A stretch of DNA of 64,000 bases from Gilliamella sp. Pas-s25 (lineage in GTDB: Bacteria > Pseudomonadota > Gammaproteobacteria > Enterobacterales > Orbaceae). The notes under the pieces were generated by a model. The model was not told the origin of the DNA. It ran no database searches and saw only the letters and a program-made list of their open reading frames with translations. Below, piece by piece: positions 55,811 to 64,000 of the stretch. The stretch is taken from contig NZ_WTEV01000004.1 in the NCBI RefSeq assembly GCF_009795885.1, forward strand, positions 1 to 64,000. The letters run 5' to 3'. The position numbers and the translations under genes were made by a program. Each line of letters starts with the position of its first letter. Positions within the stretch are counted from its first letter, which is position 1.

Positions 55811-56953
55811 TTAGAATTGGTAGATTAAACCAAGTGCCACTGTGTCTTTTGTTGTGCCATTGATTTGTGATTTAGTAAATGAGCCATCTTCATATAAAGC
55901 ACGACGTGCACCGATGTCATCTTTATCTAACAAGTTGATTTTATAATCGATAATAGCTTGTAAGTTTTTGTTAAAGTCATAAGTTAAACCAACATCAACA
56001 TATTTAGCTACATCATTACCTTTAAGCCCTGCATCATTTGAATAATGAGATGCATCTTTAACTTTATGTTGGATATAAGCAACAGATGGGGTTAAACGAC
56101 CCACTTCAAAATCAATACCGTATTGCGCAACAAACTCATAACCTTTGGTTTTTAAATCATCAGCACTACGAGTGGTTGATGCATTATCCCAACCATATTT
56201 TTGTTTACCTTGAATATATAACGCAGCTAAATAAAGGTTGTCGTTATCATATTTGATACCAGCTGACCATGCTTTAGCATCCTTATGACCACCCGTTTGT
56301 GCATAACCAGCACCAACCGATAAACCTGTATCAAGTACATCCCAATCAACAACAGAACCCCATGCTTCAGCACTATCATGTTTTGCATTACTATTCTGTT
56401 TGTTGAAATGATTTGTTGAGCTGTTATCGCCATTATCCGCGTATTGAACAGCGAAACGCAAACCATTTACTAAGCCAAAGAAATCTGAATTACGGTAAGT
56501 CGCAACGGCTTTAGTACGAGCTGTTAATGCATAAAGATTATTATCTGAAGCATCACCACCAAATTCTGGTAAAACATCAGTATAAGACGTTAACGTTTTT
56601 AACACACCATCATTGCGACCATAATCGAATGAACCAAAATCACCAAAGTTTAAACCAGCAAATGCATAACGCGTTTCATTATCTGCATTTTTACCAGTAT
56701 TGGCTTCGTACTCCCAACGACCATAGCCAGTTACGCTGTCTGTCACTTGTGTTTGACCTGACATACCTAAACGCGCAGTGGTTTTGTCACCTTCACCAGT
56801 TTGGTTATTACGATCGGTAATATAATTTAAAGCATAAACTCGACCATAAAAGTCCACTTTATTACCGTCTTTATTCCACACTTCAATAGAAGCGTTTGCC
56901 GTACCTGCAATTAAAAGCGCAGGAATAGCGATTGCTAATAGATTACGTTTCAT
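55811..56953 (-). CDS. OmpC/OmpF-family porin, copy 1
   Basis: Trimeric outer-membrane general porin, 380 residues. Signal peptide MKRNLLAIAIPALLIAGTANA is followed by IEVWNKDGNKVDFYGRVYAL, the first strand of the family; the constriction loop contains DVLPEFGGD (near 130), and the C-terminus ends in Phe (VALGLIYQF) as needed for BAM recognition. Copy 2 lies 306 bases upstream; strands are conserved while surface loops differ. The ompF-asnS-pncB-pepN order matches enterobacteria. Confidence 0.94.
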   Translation of the reverse strand: MKRNLLAIAIPALLIAGTANASIEVWNKDGNKVDFYGRVYALNYITDRNNQTGEGDKTTARLGMSGQTQVTDSVTGYGRWEYEANTGKNADNETRYAFAGLNFGDFGSFDYGRNDGVLKTLTSYTDVLPEFGGDASDNNLYALTARTKAVATYRNSDFFGLVNGLRFAVQYADNGDNSSTNHFNKQNSNAKHDSAEAWGSVVDWDVLDTGLSVGAGYAQTGGHKDAKAWSAGIKYDNDNLYLAALYIQGKQKYGWDNASTTRSADDLKTKGYEFVAQYGIDFEVGRLTPSVAYIQHKVKDASHYSNDAGLKGNDVAKYVDVGLTYDFNKNLQAIIDYKINLLDKDDIGARRALYEDGSFTKSQINGTTKDTVALGLIYQF

Positions 56954-57219
56954 TTTGTTACCCTCGTAGGTATTTTATATTATTAAAGATGCAAATTATT
57001 TTGCTCTTGTTTTAATAAATAATTGTCAATAAATAACAATTATATTATTACTGTGATATCTATTTTTATTAGATAACGAATAGATTTTATTGCACTCATT
57101 GCCTATTTAACAATGTTAACCAGATTATTTCTGCGAATTTACGAATATTTTAATATTAAATATGGATTTTTTTAGGCATAAAATGTGTTTTTAGCAGGAA
57201 AGGTATTTAGCAGACGAAA

Positions 57220-57243
57220 AAAAAGGCACCTAAGTGCCTTTTT
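57220..57243. terminator. Terminator of porin gene 2
   Basis: AAAAAGGCAC (57220-57229) pairs with GTGCCTTTTT (57234-57243), loop CTAA. It duplicates the terminator of porin 1, showing that the duplicated unit includes the 3' end. The rest of the gap (to 56954) holds the porin 1 promoter region, not resolved. Confidence 0.85.
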
Positions 57244-57259
57244 ATAAGATATTAAGAGA

Positions 57260-58459
57260 TTAGAATTGGTAAATTAAACCAACACCTAACACGTCTTTAG
57301 TACCTGGTTTATTTTCGTGACGGTCACGTTGTTTTTCTGTGTTATTTGCTGCACCAAAATCTTTACGATCAAGAAGATTGAATTTATATTCAACAATCGC
57401 ACTGAAGTTTTTGTTTAAATCGTAAGTTGCACCTACAGATACATACTTAACTTCTGGTGAACTAAAACCTCGATGCTTCCAACGGTAACCATATCTAGAA
57501 AAATTTTCATAATCAGAAGATTTAACTTTGTGCTGAACATAAGCTAAAGAAGGAGTTAAACGACCAACTTCAAGATCAATGCCATATTGAGCAACTAATT
57601 CAAAACCTCTGATTTTTAAATCTGTATCTCTTATATGAAGGACATAATCATTAATTACTCCATAAGTACCAACCGCATTCTTATGTTTGCTTTGGAAATA
57701 GTTAGCACCTAAATATAAATTATAGTTATCATATTTAAGACCAGTTGCCCAAGTATTTTGACGACTATCACTTTTTGAAGTTTGAGCATAACCCGCACCA
57801 GCTGTTAAACCAGTGTCAAAAATATTCCATTGAACATTCGCACCCCAAGCTTCTTTCGATTTCTTGTTAATACGATCTTTAGTAGTACCAACTACAGGTT
57901 CAAACCATTGTTTTTTCTTAATATCTTTAACTGCATCACCATTATCGGCATATTGTAATGCAAAGCTGATATCATCAGTTAAACCAAAGAAATTATTGTT
58001 ACGGTAAGTTGCAACAGCTTTAGTACGTTCTGAAAGAACATGCCATGCATTGTTTGCTGCGTCACCACCAAATTGAGGTAATACATCAGTATAAGCAGTG
58101 ATTGCTTTTAACACACCGTCATTACGACCATAGTCGAATGAACCTGCATCACCAAAATTTAAACCAGCAAATGCATAGCGCACTTCGTTATCAGAATTTT
58201 TACCCGCTTTCGCTTCGTATTCCCAACGACCATAGCCTGTTACACTATCAGTAATTTGAGTTTGACCAGACATACCTAAACGAGCTGAAGTATCATCACC
58301 TTCGCCTTTTTGTGCGCGATCAGTGATGTTGTTAGCTGCTTTTACTCGGCCATAAAAGTCAACTTTATTACCATCTTTGTTCCAAACTTCGATAGATGCA
58401 TTTGCGCTAGCTGCTGCTAAAAGCGCAGGAATAGCGATTGCTAATAGATTACGTTTCAT
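57260..58459 (-). CDS. OmpC/OmpF-family porin, copy 2
   Basis: Paralogue of copy 1, 399 residues. Signal MKRNLLAIAIPALLAAASAN; mature start IEVWNKDGNKVDFYGRVKAA; loop-3 segment DVLPQFGGD, where Gln replaces the Glu of copy 1; C-terminal LGVGLIYQF. Additional length lies in surface loops (for example YGYRWKHRGF and KKKQWFEP-like inserts near 190). Basic residues are more frequent in these loops than in copy 1, so ion selectivity may differ. Confidence 0.94.
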   Translation of the reverse strand: MKRNLLAIAIPALLAAASANASIEVWNKDGNKVDFYGRVKAANNITDRAQKGEGDDTSARLGMSGQTQITDSVTGYGRWEYEAKAGKNSDNEVRYAFAGLNFGDAGSFDYGRNDGVLKAITAYTDVLPQFGGDAANNAWHVLSERTKAVATYRNNNFFGLTDDISFALQYADNGDAVKDIKKKQWFEPVVGTTKDRINKKSKEAWGANVQWNIFDTGLTAGAGYAQTSKSDSRQNTWATGLKYDNYNLYLGANYFQSKHKNAVGTYGVINDYVLHIRDTDLKIRGFELVAQYGIDLEVGRLTPSLAYVQHKVKSSDYENFSRYGYRWKHRGFSSPEVKYVSVGATYDLNKNFSAIVEYKFNLLDRKDFGAANNTEKQRDRHENKPGTKDVLGVGLIYQF

Positions 58460-58713
58460 TTTTTACCCTCATGGTTATTTTTTTAAAAAAGACACTTTCC
58501 ATAAGTTTAGTGTCAATTTTCGTACAATAATTATTCATCCAAAAAATAATATTTTTATCTATTATTTTTATCTACTTTTTACAGTATCGTAAATTATGTA
58601 TAAATTTTTTATAAAATCAAGTGAACTTTTCATTAAATATGATGCCTAAGGCTAAAAATGAGCCTGTTTGATTGTTTTTTATACATATAAAAACTAAGAT
58701 TTTTACTTTTTAT

Positions 58714-58736
58714 TCCCAACCAAATTTTGGTTGGGA
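58714..58736. terminator. Hairpin downstream of asnS
   Basis: TCCCAACCAA (58714-58723) pairs with TTGGTTGGGA (58727-58736), three-base loop, 11 bases past the asnS stop. The minus strand continues AATAAAAAG rather than Us, so termination may be partial. Confidence 0.6.
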
Positions 58737-58746
58737 TTTAATCAAC

Positions 58747-60150
58747 TTAAAAATTTGCATTACGTGGTGTCCTCGGAAATGGTATCACATCACGTACATT
58801 TTGCACGCCGGTGACATAAACAATCAGGCGTTCAAAACCAAGACCAAATCCAGAATGAGGCACTGTACCATAACGGCGTAAATCTCGATACCACCAATAA
58901 TCTTCTTTTTTCAGTCCCATTTCTTCCATACGTTTATCCAACATATCTAAACGCTCTTCACGCTGAGAACCACCAATAATTTCACCAATCCCCGGTGCTA
59001 AAACGTCCATTGCTGCAACGGTTTTACCATCATCATTCATACGCATATAAAACGCTTTAATGTCTTTAGGATAGTTTTTGACAACCACTGGCGCTTTAAA
59101 ATGTTGTTCTGCTAAGTAACGTTCATGCTCTGAGGCTAAATCGATTCCCCAACTGACAGGATTTTCAAACTGAGCATCACAATTTTGCAAAATAGTGATA
59201 GCATCGGTGTAGTCAACTTGCGCGAAATCAGCATTAATAAAGTTTTCAAGACGTTTAATTGCTTCTTTATCAACATGCTGGGCAAAAAATTGCATATCAT
59301 CAGCCCGTTTTTCTAATACGGCTTTAAACACATATTTCAACATGTCTTCGGCAAGCTTAGCATTGTCGTTAAGATCAGCAAACGCCACTTCAGGCTCCAT
59401 CATCCAAAACTCAGCTAAATGACGAGTTGTATTTGAGTTTTCAGCTCTAAATGTTGGGCCAAAAGTATAAACTTTAGAAAGTGCACAAGCATAAGTTTCG
59501 GCATTTAATTGCCCAGAAACAGTTAAAAACGCTTCTTTTCCAAAAAAGTCTTTATCAAAATCAACCTTACCACTATCCGATTTAGGCAGATTTAACATAT
59601 CTAGTGTCGAAACACGGAACATTTCGCCCGCCCCTTCGGTATCTGATGCAGTAATAATAGGTGTTGATAACCAATAAAAGCCACGCTCATCAAAAAATTG
59701 GTGAATGGCTTGTGCAAGCGTATGGCGTACACGCGTTATCGCACCAACAATATTGGTTCTTGCTCGTAAATGAGCCACTTCTCGCAAATATTCAATAGAG
59801 TGACGTTTAGCTGCCATTGGGTAAGTTTCAGGATCGTCAACAAAGCCATATACTTCAACTTGTGTTGCTTGTAATTCATATTTCTGACCTTGACCTGGTG
59901 ATTCTACTACTTTACCAGTAACTTTAACCGAACAACCAGCTGTTAAACGTAAGATCTCTTGTTCATAATTAGGTAAATTCTTTTCAATAACCGCTTGAAT
60001 AGGATCAAAGCAAGAGCCATCATAAACGGCTAAAAATGAAATACCGGCTTTAGAATCACGCCGCGTTCTTACCCAACCTTGAACAGAAATTGTGCTACCA
60101 ACAGCAATTTTGCCTTGTAACACATCAACAATAGGTGCAACTGAAGTCAT
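58747..60150 (-). CDS. asnS: Asparaginyl-tRNA synthetase
   Basis: Class IIb synthetase of 467 residues: N-terminal OB-fold ([18 protein letters not shown] near 24), class II motif 1 around [16 protein letters not shown], motif 2 [20 protein letters not shown] (near 234) and motif 3 [15 protein letters not shown] (near 440). NTTRHL and MEPE identify the Asn rather than the Asp enzyme. Conserved between porin and pncB. Confidence 0.97.
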   Translation of the reverse strand: MTSVAPIVDVLQGKIAVGSTISVQGWVRTRRDSKAGISFLAVYDGSCFDPIQAVIEKNLPNYEQEILRLTAGCSVKVTGKVVESPGQGQKYELQATQVEVYGFVDDPETYPMAAKRHSIEYLREVAHLRARTNIVGAITRVRHTLAQAIHQFFDERGFYWLSTPIITASDTEGAGEMFRVSTLDMLNLPKSDSGKVDFDKDFFGKEAFLTVSGQLNAETYACALSKVYTFGPTFRAENSNTTRHLAEFWMMEPEVAFADLNDNAKLAEDMLKYVFKAVLEKRADDMQFFAQHVDKEAIKRLENFINADFAQVDYTDAITILQNCDAQFENPVSWGIDLASEHERYLAEQHFKAPVVVKNYPKDIKAFYMRMNDDGKTVAAMDVLAPGIGEIIGGSQREERLDMLDKRMEEMGLKKEDYWWYRDLRRYGTVPHSGFGLGFERLIVYVTGVQNVRDVIPFPRTPRNANF

Positions 60151-60312
60151 TTTAATTATCCATCTCTACATTAATTTGTTTAAGTGATATTTGAAGTAAT
60201 ACAGATCTATTCTAACGGTTATTCCATAGCAAAATGGAATTTTTGAATAATAAAATCTTGATTACTGATCTCTATTTTCTAATATGAACGATAGGTTAAA
60301 TATTAATTATTA

Positions 60313-61506
60313 TCAAATTTTAACACTAAAAGTTCGTTTTAATTCATCAATAAAATCTAAATCCTGAGATATCGTTTTCCCTGGACTATCTGATAGTTTT
60401 GCAACGGATTGATCATTGCATTCCGTTAATTTAAGTACAATATTTAAAGCCTTAGTATTAGCCTCTTTAGAAGGAATATCGCAAGCCAAAAAACCACCTA
60501 CGCCAAAAGATAATTTTACGCGATGATTAAAATGCTGATAAATATTAAGTGCCTTATCAAAATTCAAACTGTCTGAAAATACCAATAACTTTGTTTTAGG
60601 ATCAATGCCTAATTGCTGGTAATGCGCGATAGCTTTTTCGCCCCACTCAATTGAATCGCCCGAATCATGGCGAAGTCCTTGATAGTGAGACGCAAAGTGC
60701 AGGTCAAAATCACGTAAAAACGCATCCATTGTAATACAATCGGTCAATGCCACTCCCAAGTCATGAGGATATTCATCTAACCAAACCTGAAGCGCATCTG
60801 TTTGGCAATCCTGAAGATTATGGCTTAAACGCTGATGAGCTTGAAACCACTCATGTGCTTGCGTTCCAACAGGCGTAAGCCCTAAACGATAGGCAAGTAA
60901 ATAATTACTAGTGCTATGAAAGTTATTAAAATGCGATTTCAAATAACTAACAACAGCCTCTTGCACCGCAAACGAATAACGCCTACGAGTACCAAAATCC
61001 ATTAAATTAAAACCGGACATATCCATATTAGCTGTTTTTTCATTAAATAAGGCTAATTTATCTTTTAGCCTTGCCAATGCTTCATTAACGCCAATATTTG
61101 GCGAACGATCTTTATGGACAACCTCACTAATAACAGCAAGTAATGGCACTTCCCATAAAATGACATCTAACCATTTTCCTTTAATGGTAATGGAAAGCTT
61201 CCCATCTTCATTTTTTATAGTAAGCAAATTACTATTGAAACGCCATTTTTTAAGCCAATTTAAATAATCAGATTTAAAAAAGGAGATATTTGACAAATAG
61301 TTAAATTCATCATCAGACAAAACTAATGATTCCATTAATTTTACTTGATATATTATTTCATCAGCATATTGCCCTAGTAAATCATCACTACGACAACGAA
61401 ACTGCGCAACCACGGTTGCTTCAGGATAGCGATGAAATACAGCCTGCTGCATATGCAACTTATAAGCATCAGTATCTAATATTGATGTAATGATTGCTGG
61501 TAACAT
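60313..61506 (-). CDS. pncB: Nicotinate phosphoribosyltransferase
   Basis: Makes nicotinate mononucleotide from nicotinate in NAD salvage, with ATP hydrolysis. The 397 residues show [20 protein letters not shown] (near 8), [16 protein letters not shown] (near 172), [12 protein letters not shown] (near 214) and [17 protein letters not shown] with the phosphorylated His (near 275). Length matches E. coli PncB (400). Divergent from pepN with a 157-base gap, as in enterobacteria. It fits the NAD-salvage theme of the degraded nadR at 49.3 kb. Confidence 0.96.
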   Translation of the reverse strand: MLPAIITSILDTDAYKLHMQQAVFHRYPEATVVAQFRCRSDDLLGQYADEIIYQVKLMESLVLSDDEFNYLSNISFFKSDYLNWLKKWRFNSNLLTIKNEDGKLSITIKGKWLDVILWEVPLLAVISEVVHKDRSPNIGVNEALARLKDKLALFNEKTANMDMSGFNLMDFGTRRRYSFAVQEAVVSYLKSHFNNFHSTSNYLLAYRLGLTPVGTQAHEWFQAHQRLSHNLQDCQTDALQVWLDEYPHDLGVALTDCITMDAFLRDFDLHFASHYQGLRHDSGDSIEWGEKAIAHYQQLGIDPKTKLLVFSDSLNFDKALNIYQHFNHRVKLSFGVGGFLACDIPSKEANTKALNIVLKLTECNDQSVAKLSDSPGKTISQDLDFIDELKRTFSVKI

Positions 61507-61663
61507 GTAAATTTAGTGTTATTACTTTAAATAAAATTCCGAAGATTATAGCAGAATAATAATGAAGATATAGATTAATTATGTAATAAGATTGTTTTTA
61601 ATCAGCTATAATATTTGCTAGCACAACGTATAAATTGAGTCTAAACCCAAAGGTCATAACAAC

Positions 61664-64000
61664 ATGAATACAAAAACACCTGAATCGCAACCTATTGCAA
61701 AAAACCGTCTTGATTATAAAGCGCCTAATTTTACTATTACCGACATTGATCTTGATTTTGATTTAGCGCCCGAAATAACAACAGTAACAGCTCATAGCCG
61801 CGTTGTTCAAAAAAACCAGCAAGCGAGCGATTTAATTTTAGATGGCGAAGACCTTAAATTGATCTCCATTAATATCGACGAGCAACCATGGCATGATTAT
61901 CAAATCACAAAAACAGGACTAATTATTCACAACGTGCCTACCGAGTTTACTTTAACGATTGTTAACGAAATCAAACCAATTAATAATACCGCACTGGAAG
62001 GATTATACGTATCAGGCGAAGCGCTTTGTACGCAATGTGAAGCGGAAGGATTCCGACATATCACCTATTACCTTGACAGACCCGATGTACTTGCACGTTT
62101 TTCAACACGCATCACTGCGAATAAACAACGCTATCCTTACCTACTCTCAAATGGTAATCGTATCGCACAAGGTGAACTTGCTGATGGACGTCATTGGGTA
62201 CAATGGCAAGATCCTTTTCCTAAACCAGCCTACTTATTTGCCTTAGTTGCTGGTGATTTTGATATTTTAAAAGATCAGTTTATTACTCAATCCAAACGTA
62301 AAGTTGATTTAGAAATTTATGTTGATAAAGGTAATTTAGATCGTTCGCACTGGGCAATGACAAGCTTGAAAAATGCCATGCGTTGGGACGAAACACGTTT
62401 TGACCTTGAATACGACTTAGATATTTTTATGATCGTTGCGGTTGATTTTTTCAATATGGGGGCAATGGAAAACAAAGGTTTAAATATCTTTAACTCAAAA
62501 TATGTGCTGGCCAAACCACAAACAGCGACAGATGATGACTACCTAGGTATTGAAGGTGTAATTGGTCATGAATATTTTCACAACTGGACAGGTAATCGAG
62601 TCACCTGTCGTGACTGGTTTCAACTCAGTTTAAAAGAAGGGTTAACAGTGTTTCGTGATCAAGAATTTAGCGCCGATATGGGATCTCGTGCAGTCAAACG
62701 GATTGAAGATGTAAAACTTTTGCGTACCGTTCAATTTGCCGAAGATGCCAGCCCAATGTCTCACCCTATTCGCCCAGAACAAGTCATTGAAATGAATAAC
62801 TTTTATACAGTAACCGTATACGAAAAAGGCGCTGAAGTTATTCGTATGATGCATACCTTGTTAGGTGAAGATAAATTCCAAGCAGGCATGAAACTCTATT
62901 TCAAACGCCATGATGGTAGTGCCGCAACGTGTGATGATTTTGTTGCTGCCATGCAAGATGCCTCTGGCATCGATTTAACTCAGTTTAAATTATGGTATAG
63001 TCAATCAGGTACACCGGAACTAACCGTTACTGATAAGTACGATGCAACAAATCAACAATATACTTTAATAGTGGAACAATATACACCACCGACACAAGAT
63101 CAAAATCAAAAACAAGCATTACATATCCCGCTTGATATTGAATTATATCAACCTAACGGCGAAGTCATTACACTGCAATACCAAGGCAAAGCTATTCACC
63201 ATGTGTTAAATTTAACGCAAAGCACACAACAATTTATCTTTGATAAGGTAACTGAAAAGCCGATCATTTCATTATTACGTGATTTTTCAGCCCCCGTTAA
63301 GTTAACTTATGATTATCAAGATAATGATCTCATTTTCCTAATGCAACACGCGACTAACGCATTTAGCCGCTACGATGCAGCGCAAATGCTATTGGCAAAA
63401 TATGTTCGTTTAAATGTAAAAAATCATAAAGAAAATCAAAAGTTAACACTACCTGATTCAGTATTAGATGCATTTAGAGCTGTATTGTTATCAGAAAATA
63501 CAGATCCTTCCCTTATCGCGCAAATATTGACCTTGCCATCTGAAAACGAATTAGCTAATTTATTTACTGTGGTTGATCCAATTGCTATTCATGAAGTCCG
63601 TCTGTTTTTACTAACTCAATTTGCAAACGAACTTTATGATGAATTATTAGCCGTTTATCACCACAATAACACTTTACAATATCAAATTAAACATAATGAT
63701 ATTGCTAAGCGATCACTTAAAAACTGCTGTTTAACTTTATTAGCTTATGCTGATGACAATTCGCGCGCCAATACATTAGTGAGCCAACAATATCATCAAG
63801 CCAATAATATGACTGATTGTTTAGCCGCCTTAAATGTAGCGGTAAAAGCTCAACTTGATTGTCGAACAGAGCTATTAGTAGACTTTGATGATAAATGGCA
63901 TCAAGATGGACTGGTTATGGACAAATGGTTAGCATTGAACGCAACAAGCCCTGATAAGAACGCCCTTGCTACAGTGAAAAAATTATTAACTCACCGCTCA
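61664..64000 (+). CDS. pepN: Aminopeptidase N (5' part, runs off the window)
   Basis: Zinc M1-family aminopeptidase. The frame is open from the ATG at 61664 to the last base, 779 codons of an expected 870. The N-terminal beta domain (LDYKAPNFTITDIDLDFDLA; YVSGEALCTQCEAEGFRHIT) leads to the catalytic domain with GAMENKGLNIF (near 267) and HEYFHNWTGNRVTCRDWF (HExxH near 300). The C-terminal helical domain is cut off (ends KLLTHRS). The whole frame follows E. coli PepN without gaps or stops. Truncated only by the window edge. Confidence 0.97.
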   Translation, partial: MNTKTPESQPIAKNRLDYKAPNFTITDIDLDFDLAPEITTVTAHSRVVQKNQQASDLILDGEDLKLISINIDEQPWHDYQITKTGLIIHNVPTEFTLTIVNEIKPINNTALEGLYVSGEALCTQCEAEGFRHITYYLDRPDVLARFSTRITANKQRYPYLLSNGNRIAQGELADGRHWVQWQDPFPKPAYLFALVAGDFDILKDQFITQSKRKVDLEIYVDKGNLDRSHWAMTSLKNAMRWDETRFDLEYDLDIFMIVAVDFFNMGAMENKGLNIFNSKYVLAKPQTATDDDYLGIEGVIGHEYFHNWTGNRVTCRDWFQLSLKEGLTVFRDQEFSADMGSRAVKRIEDVKLLRTVQFAEDASPMSHPIRPEQVIEMNNFYTVTVYEKGAEVIRMMHTLLGEDKFQAGMKLYFKRHDGSAATCDDFVAAMQDASGIDLTQFKLWYSQSGTPELTVTDKYDATNQQYTLIVEQYTPPTQDQNQKQALHIPLDIELYQPNGEVITLQYQGKAIHHVLNLTQSTQQFIFDKVTEKPIISLLRDFSAPVKLTYDYQDNDLIFLMQHATNAFSRYDAAQMLLAKYVRLNVKNHKENQKLTLPDSVLDAFRAVLLSENTDPSLIAQILTLPSENELANLFTVVDPIAIHEVRLFLLTQFANELYDELLAVYHHNNTLQYQIKHNDIAKRSLKNCCLTLLAYADDNSRANTLVSQQYHQANNMTDCLAALNVAVKAQLDCRTELLVDFDDKWHQDGLVMDKWLALNATSPDKNALATVKKLLTHRS

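Noticed and set aside
61959-62246. 95-codon open frame in the pepN region
   Set aside because: It is an alternative frame inside pepN, whose own frame is open and homologous throughout.
1-64000. tRNA, rRNA and CRISPR arrays
   Set aside because: Looked for cloverleaf arms with conserved GGTTCGA-like loops, rRNA blocks and regularly spaced repeats; none was seen by eye.

Overview
The window reads as a chromosomal segment of a low-GC gammaproteobacterium, most likely of the order Orbales (Gilliamella, Frischella and relatives from insect guts). This is inferred from enterobacteria-like blocks (dam-rpe-gph-trpS, tatABC with ubiB and ubiE, gmhA-yafJ, porin-asnS-pncB-pepN) written in strongly AT-rich DNA with many NNA/NNT codons and short intergenic gaps. 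No rRNA, tRNA or CRISPR array was seen.

Layout. 1-4.5 kb: rlmKL, a universal stress protein, an acetyltransferase and the nucleotide pyrophosphatase yceF. 4.5-14.2 kb: a ten-gene minus-strand cluster for periplasmic iron handling (nitroreductase-like protein, FTR1 permease, P19, DUF2318 protein, two FtsX permeases, ATPase, then DUF4418 protein, FtsX permease, ATPase), headed by a Fur-box-like site. 14.3-22.5 kb: LTA-synthase-like protein, LysE exporter, gutQ, then aroK-damX-dam-rpe-gph-trpS with aroB missing from its usual slot. 22.5-26.4 kb: trkA and a TPP-riboswitch-controlled thiM-thiE-thiD salvage operon. 26.4-28.4 kb: a duplicated small secreted protein gene, a decayed 3' copy of thiD between the copies, and a CopZ-like chaperone. 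28.5-33.3 kb: a lipoprotein, an rtcB-prfH RNA-repair/ribosome-rescue pair with a possible leader ORF, and an AI-2E-family permease.

33.6-37.4 kb is the most unusual part: the remains of a diversity-generating retroelement (DGR). It holds an Avd-like four-helix protein, the N-terminal third of a DGR-type reverse transcriptase cut off at an 18-bp perfect palindrome, and two paralogous secreted target-like proteins. The C-terminal region of the first target is GC-rich and made mostly of NNC codons, the mark left by adenine mutagenesis of AAC codons. I find no template repeat and no intact reverse transcriptase here, so the element looks captured and inactivated unless it is helped from elsewhere. 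An IS30-like transposase relic lies between the two targets and also ends in a perfect palindrome.

38-64 kb is conserved core: mnmE, tag, a SanA-like protein, an MHS-type transporter, gor, hldE, tatABC, ubiB, ubiE (no ubiJ between them), nadR with its kinase P-loop lost, a YfiF-like SPOUT protein with a degraded motif, nusB, ribH, gmhA, yafJ, mdtH, mgsA, two tandem porins, asnS, pncB and the first 779 codons of pepN, which runs off the window. A near-identical 27-bp element lies upstream of both gutQ and gmhA, two genes for LPS inner-core sugars.
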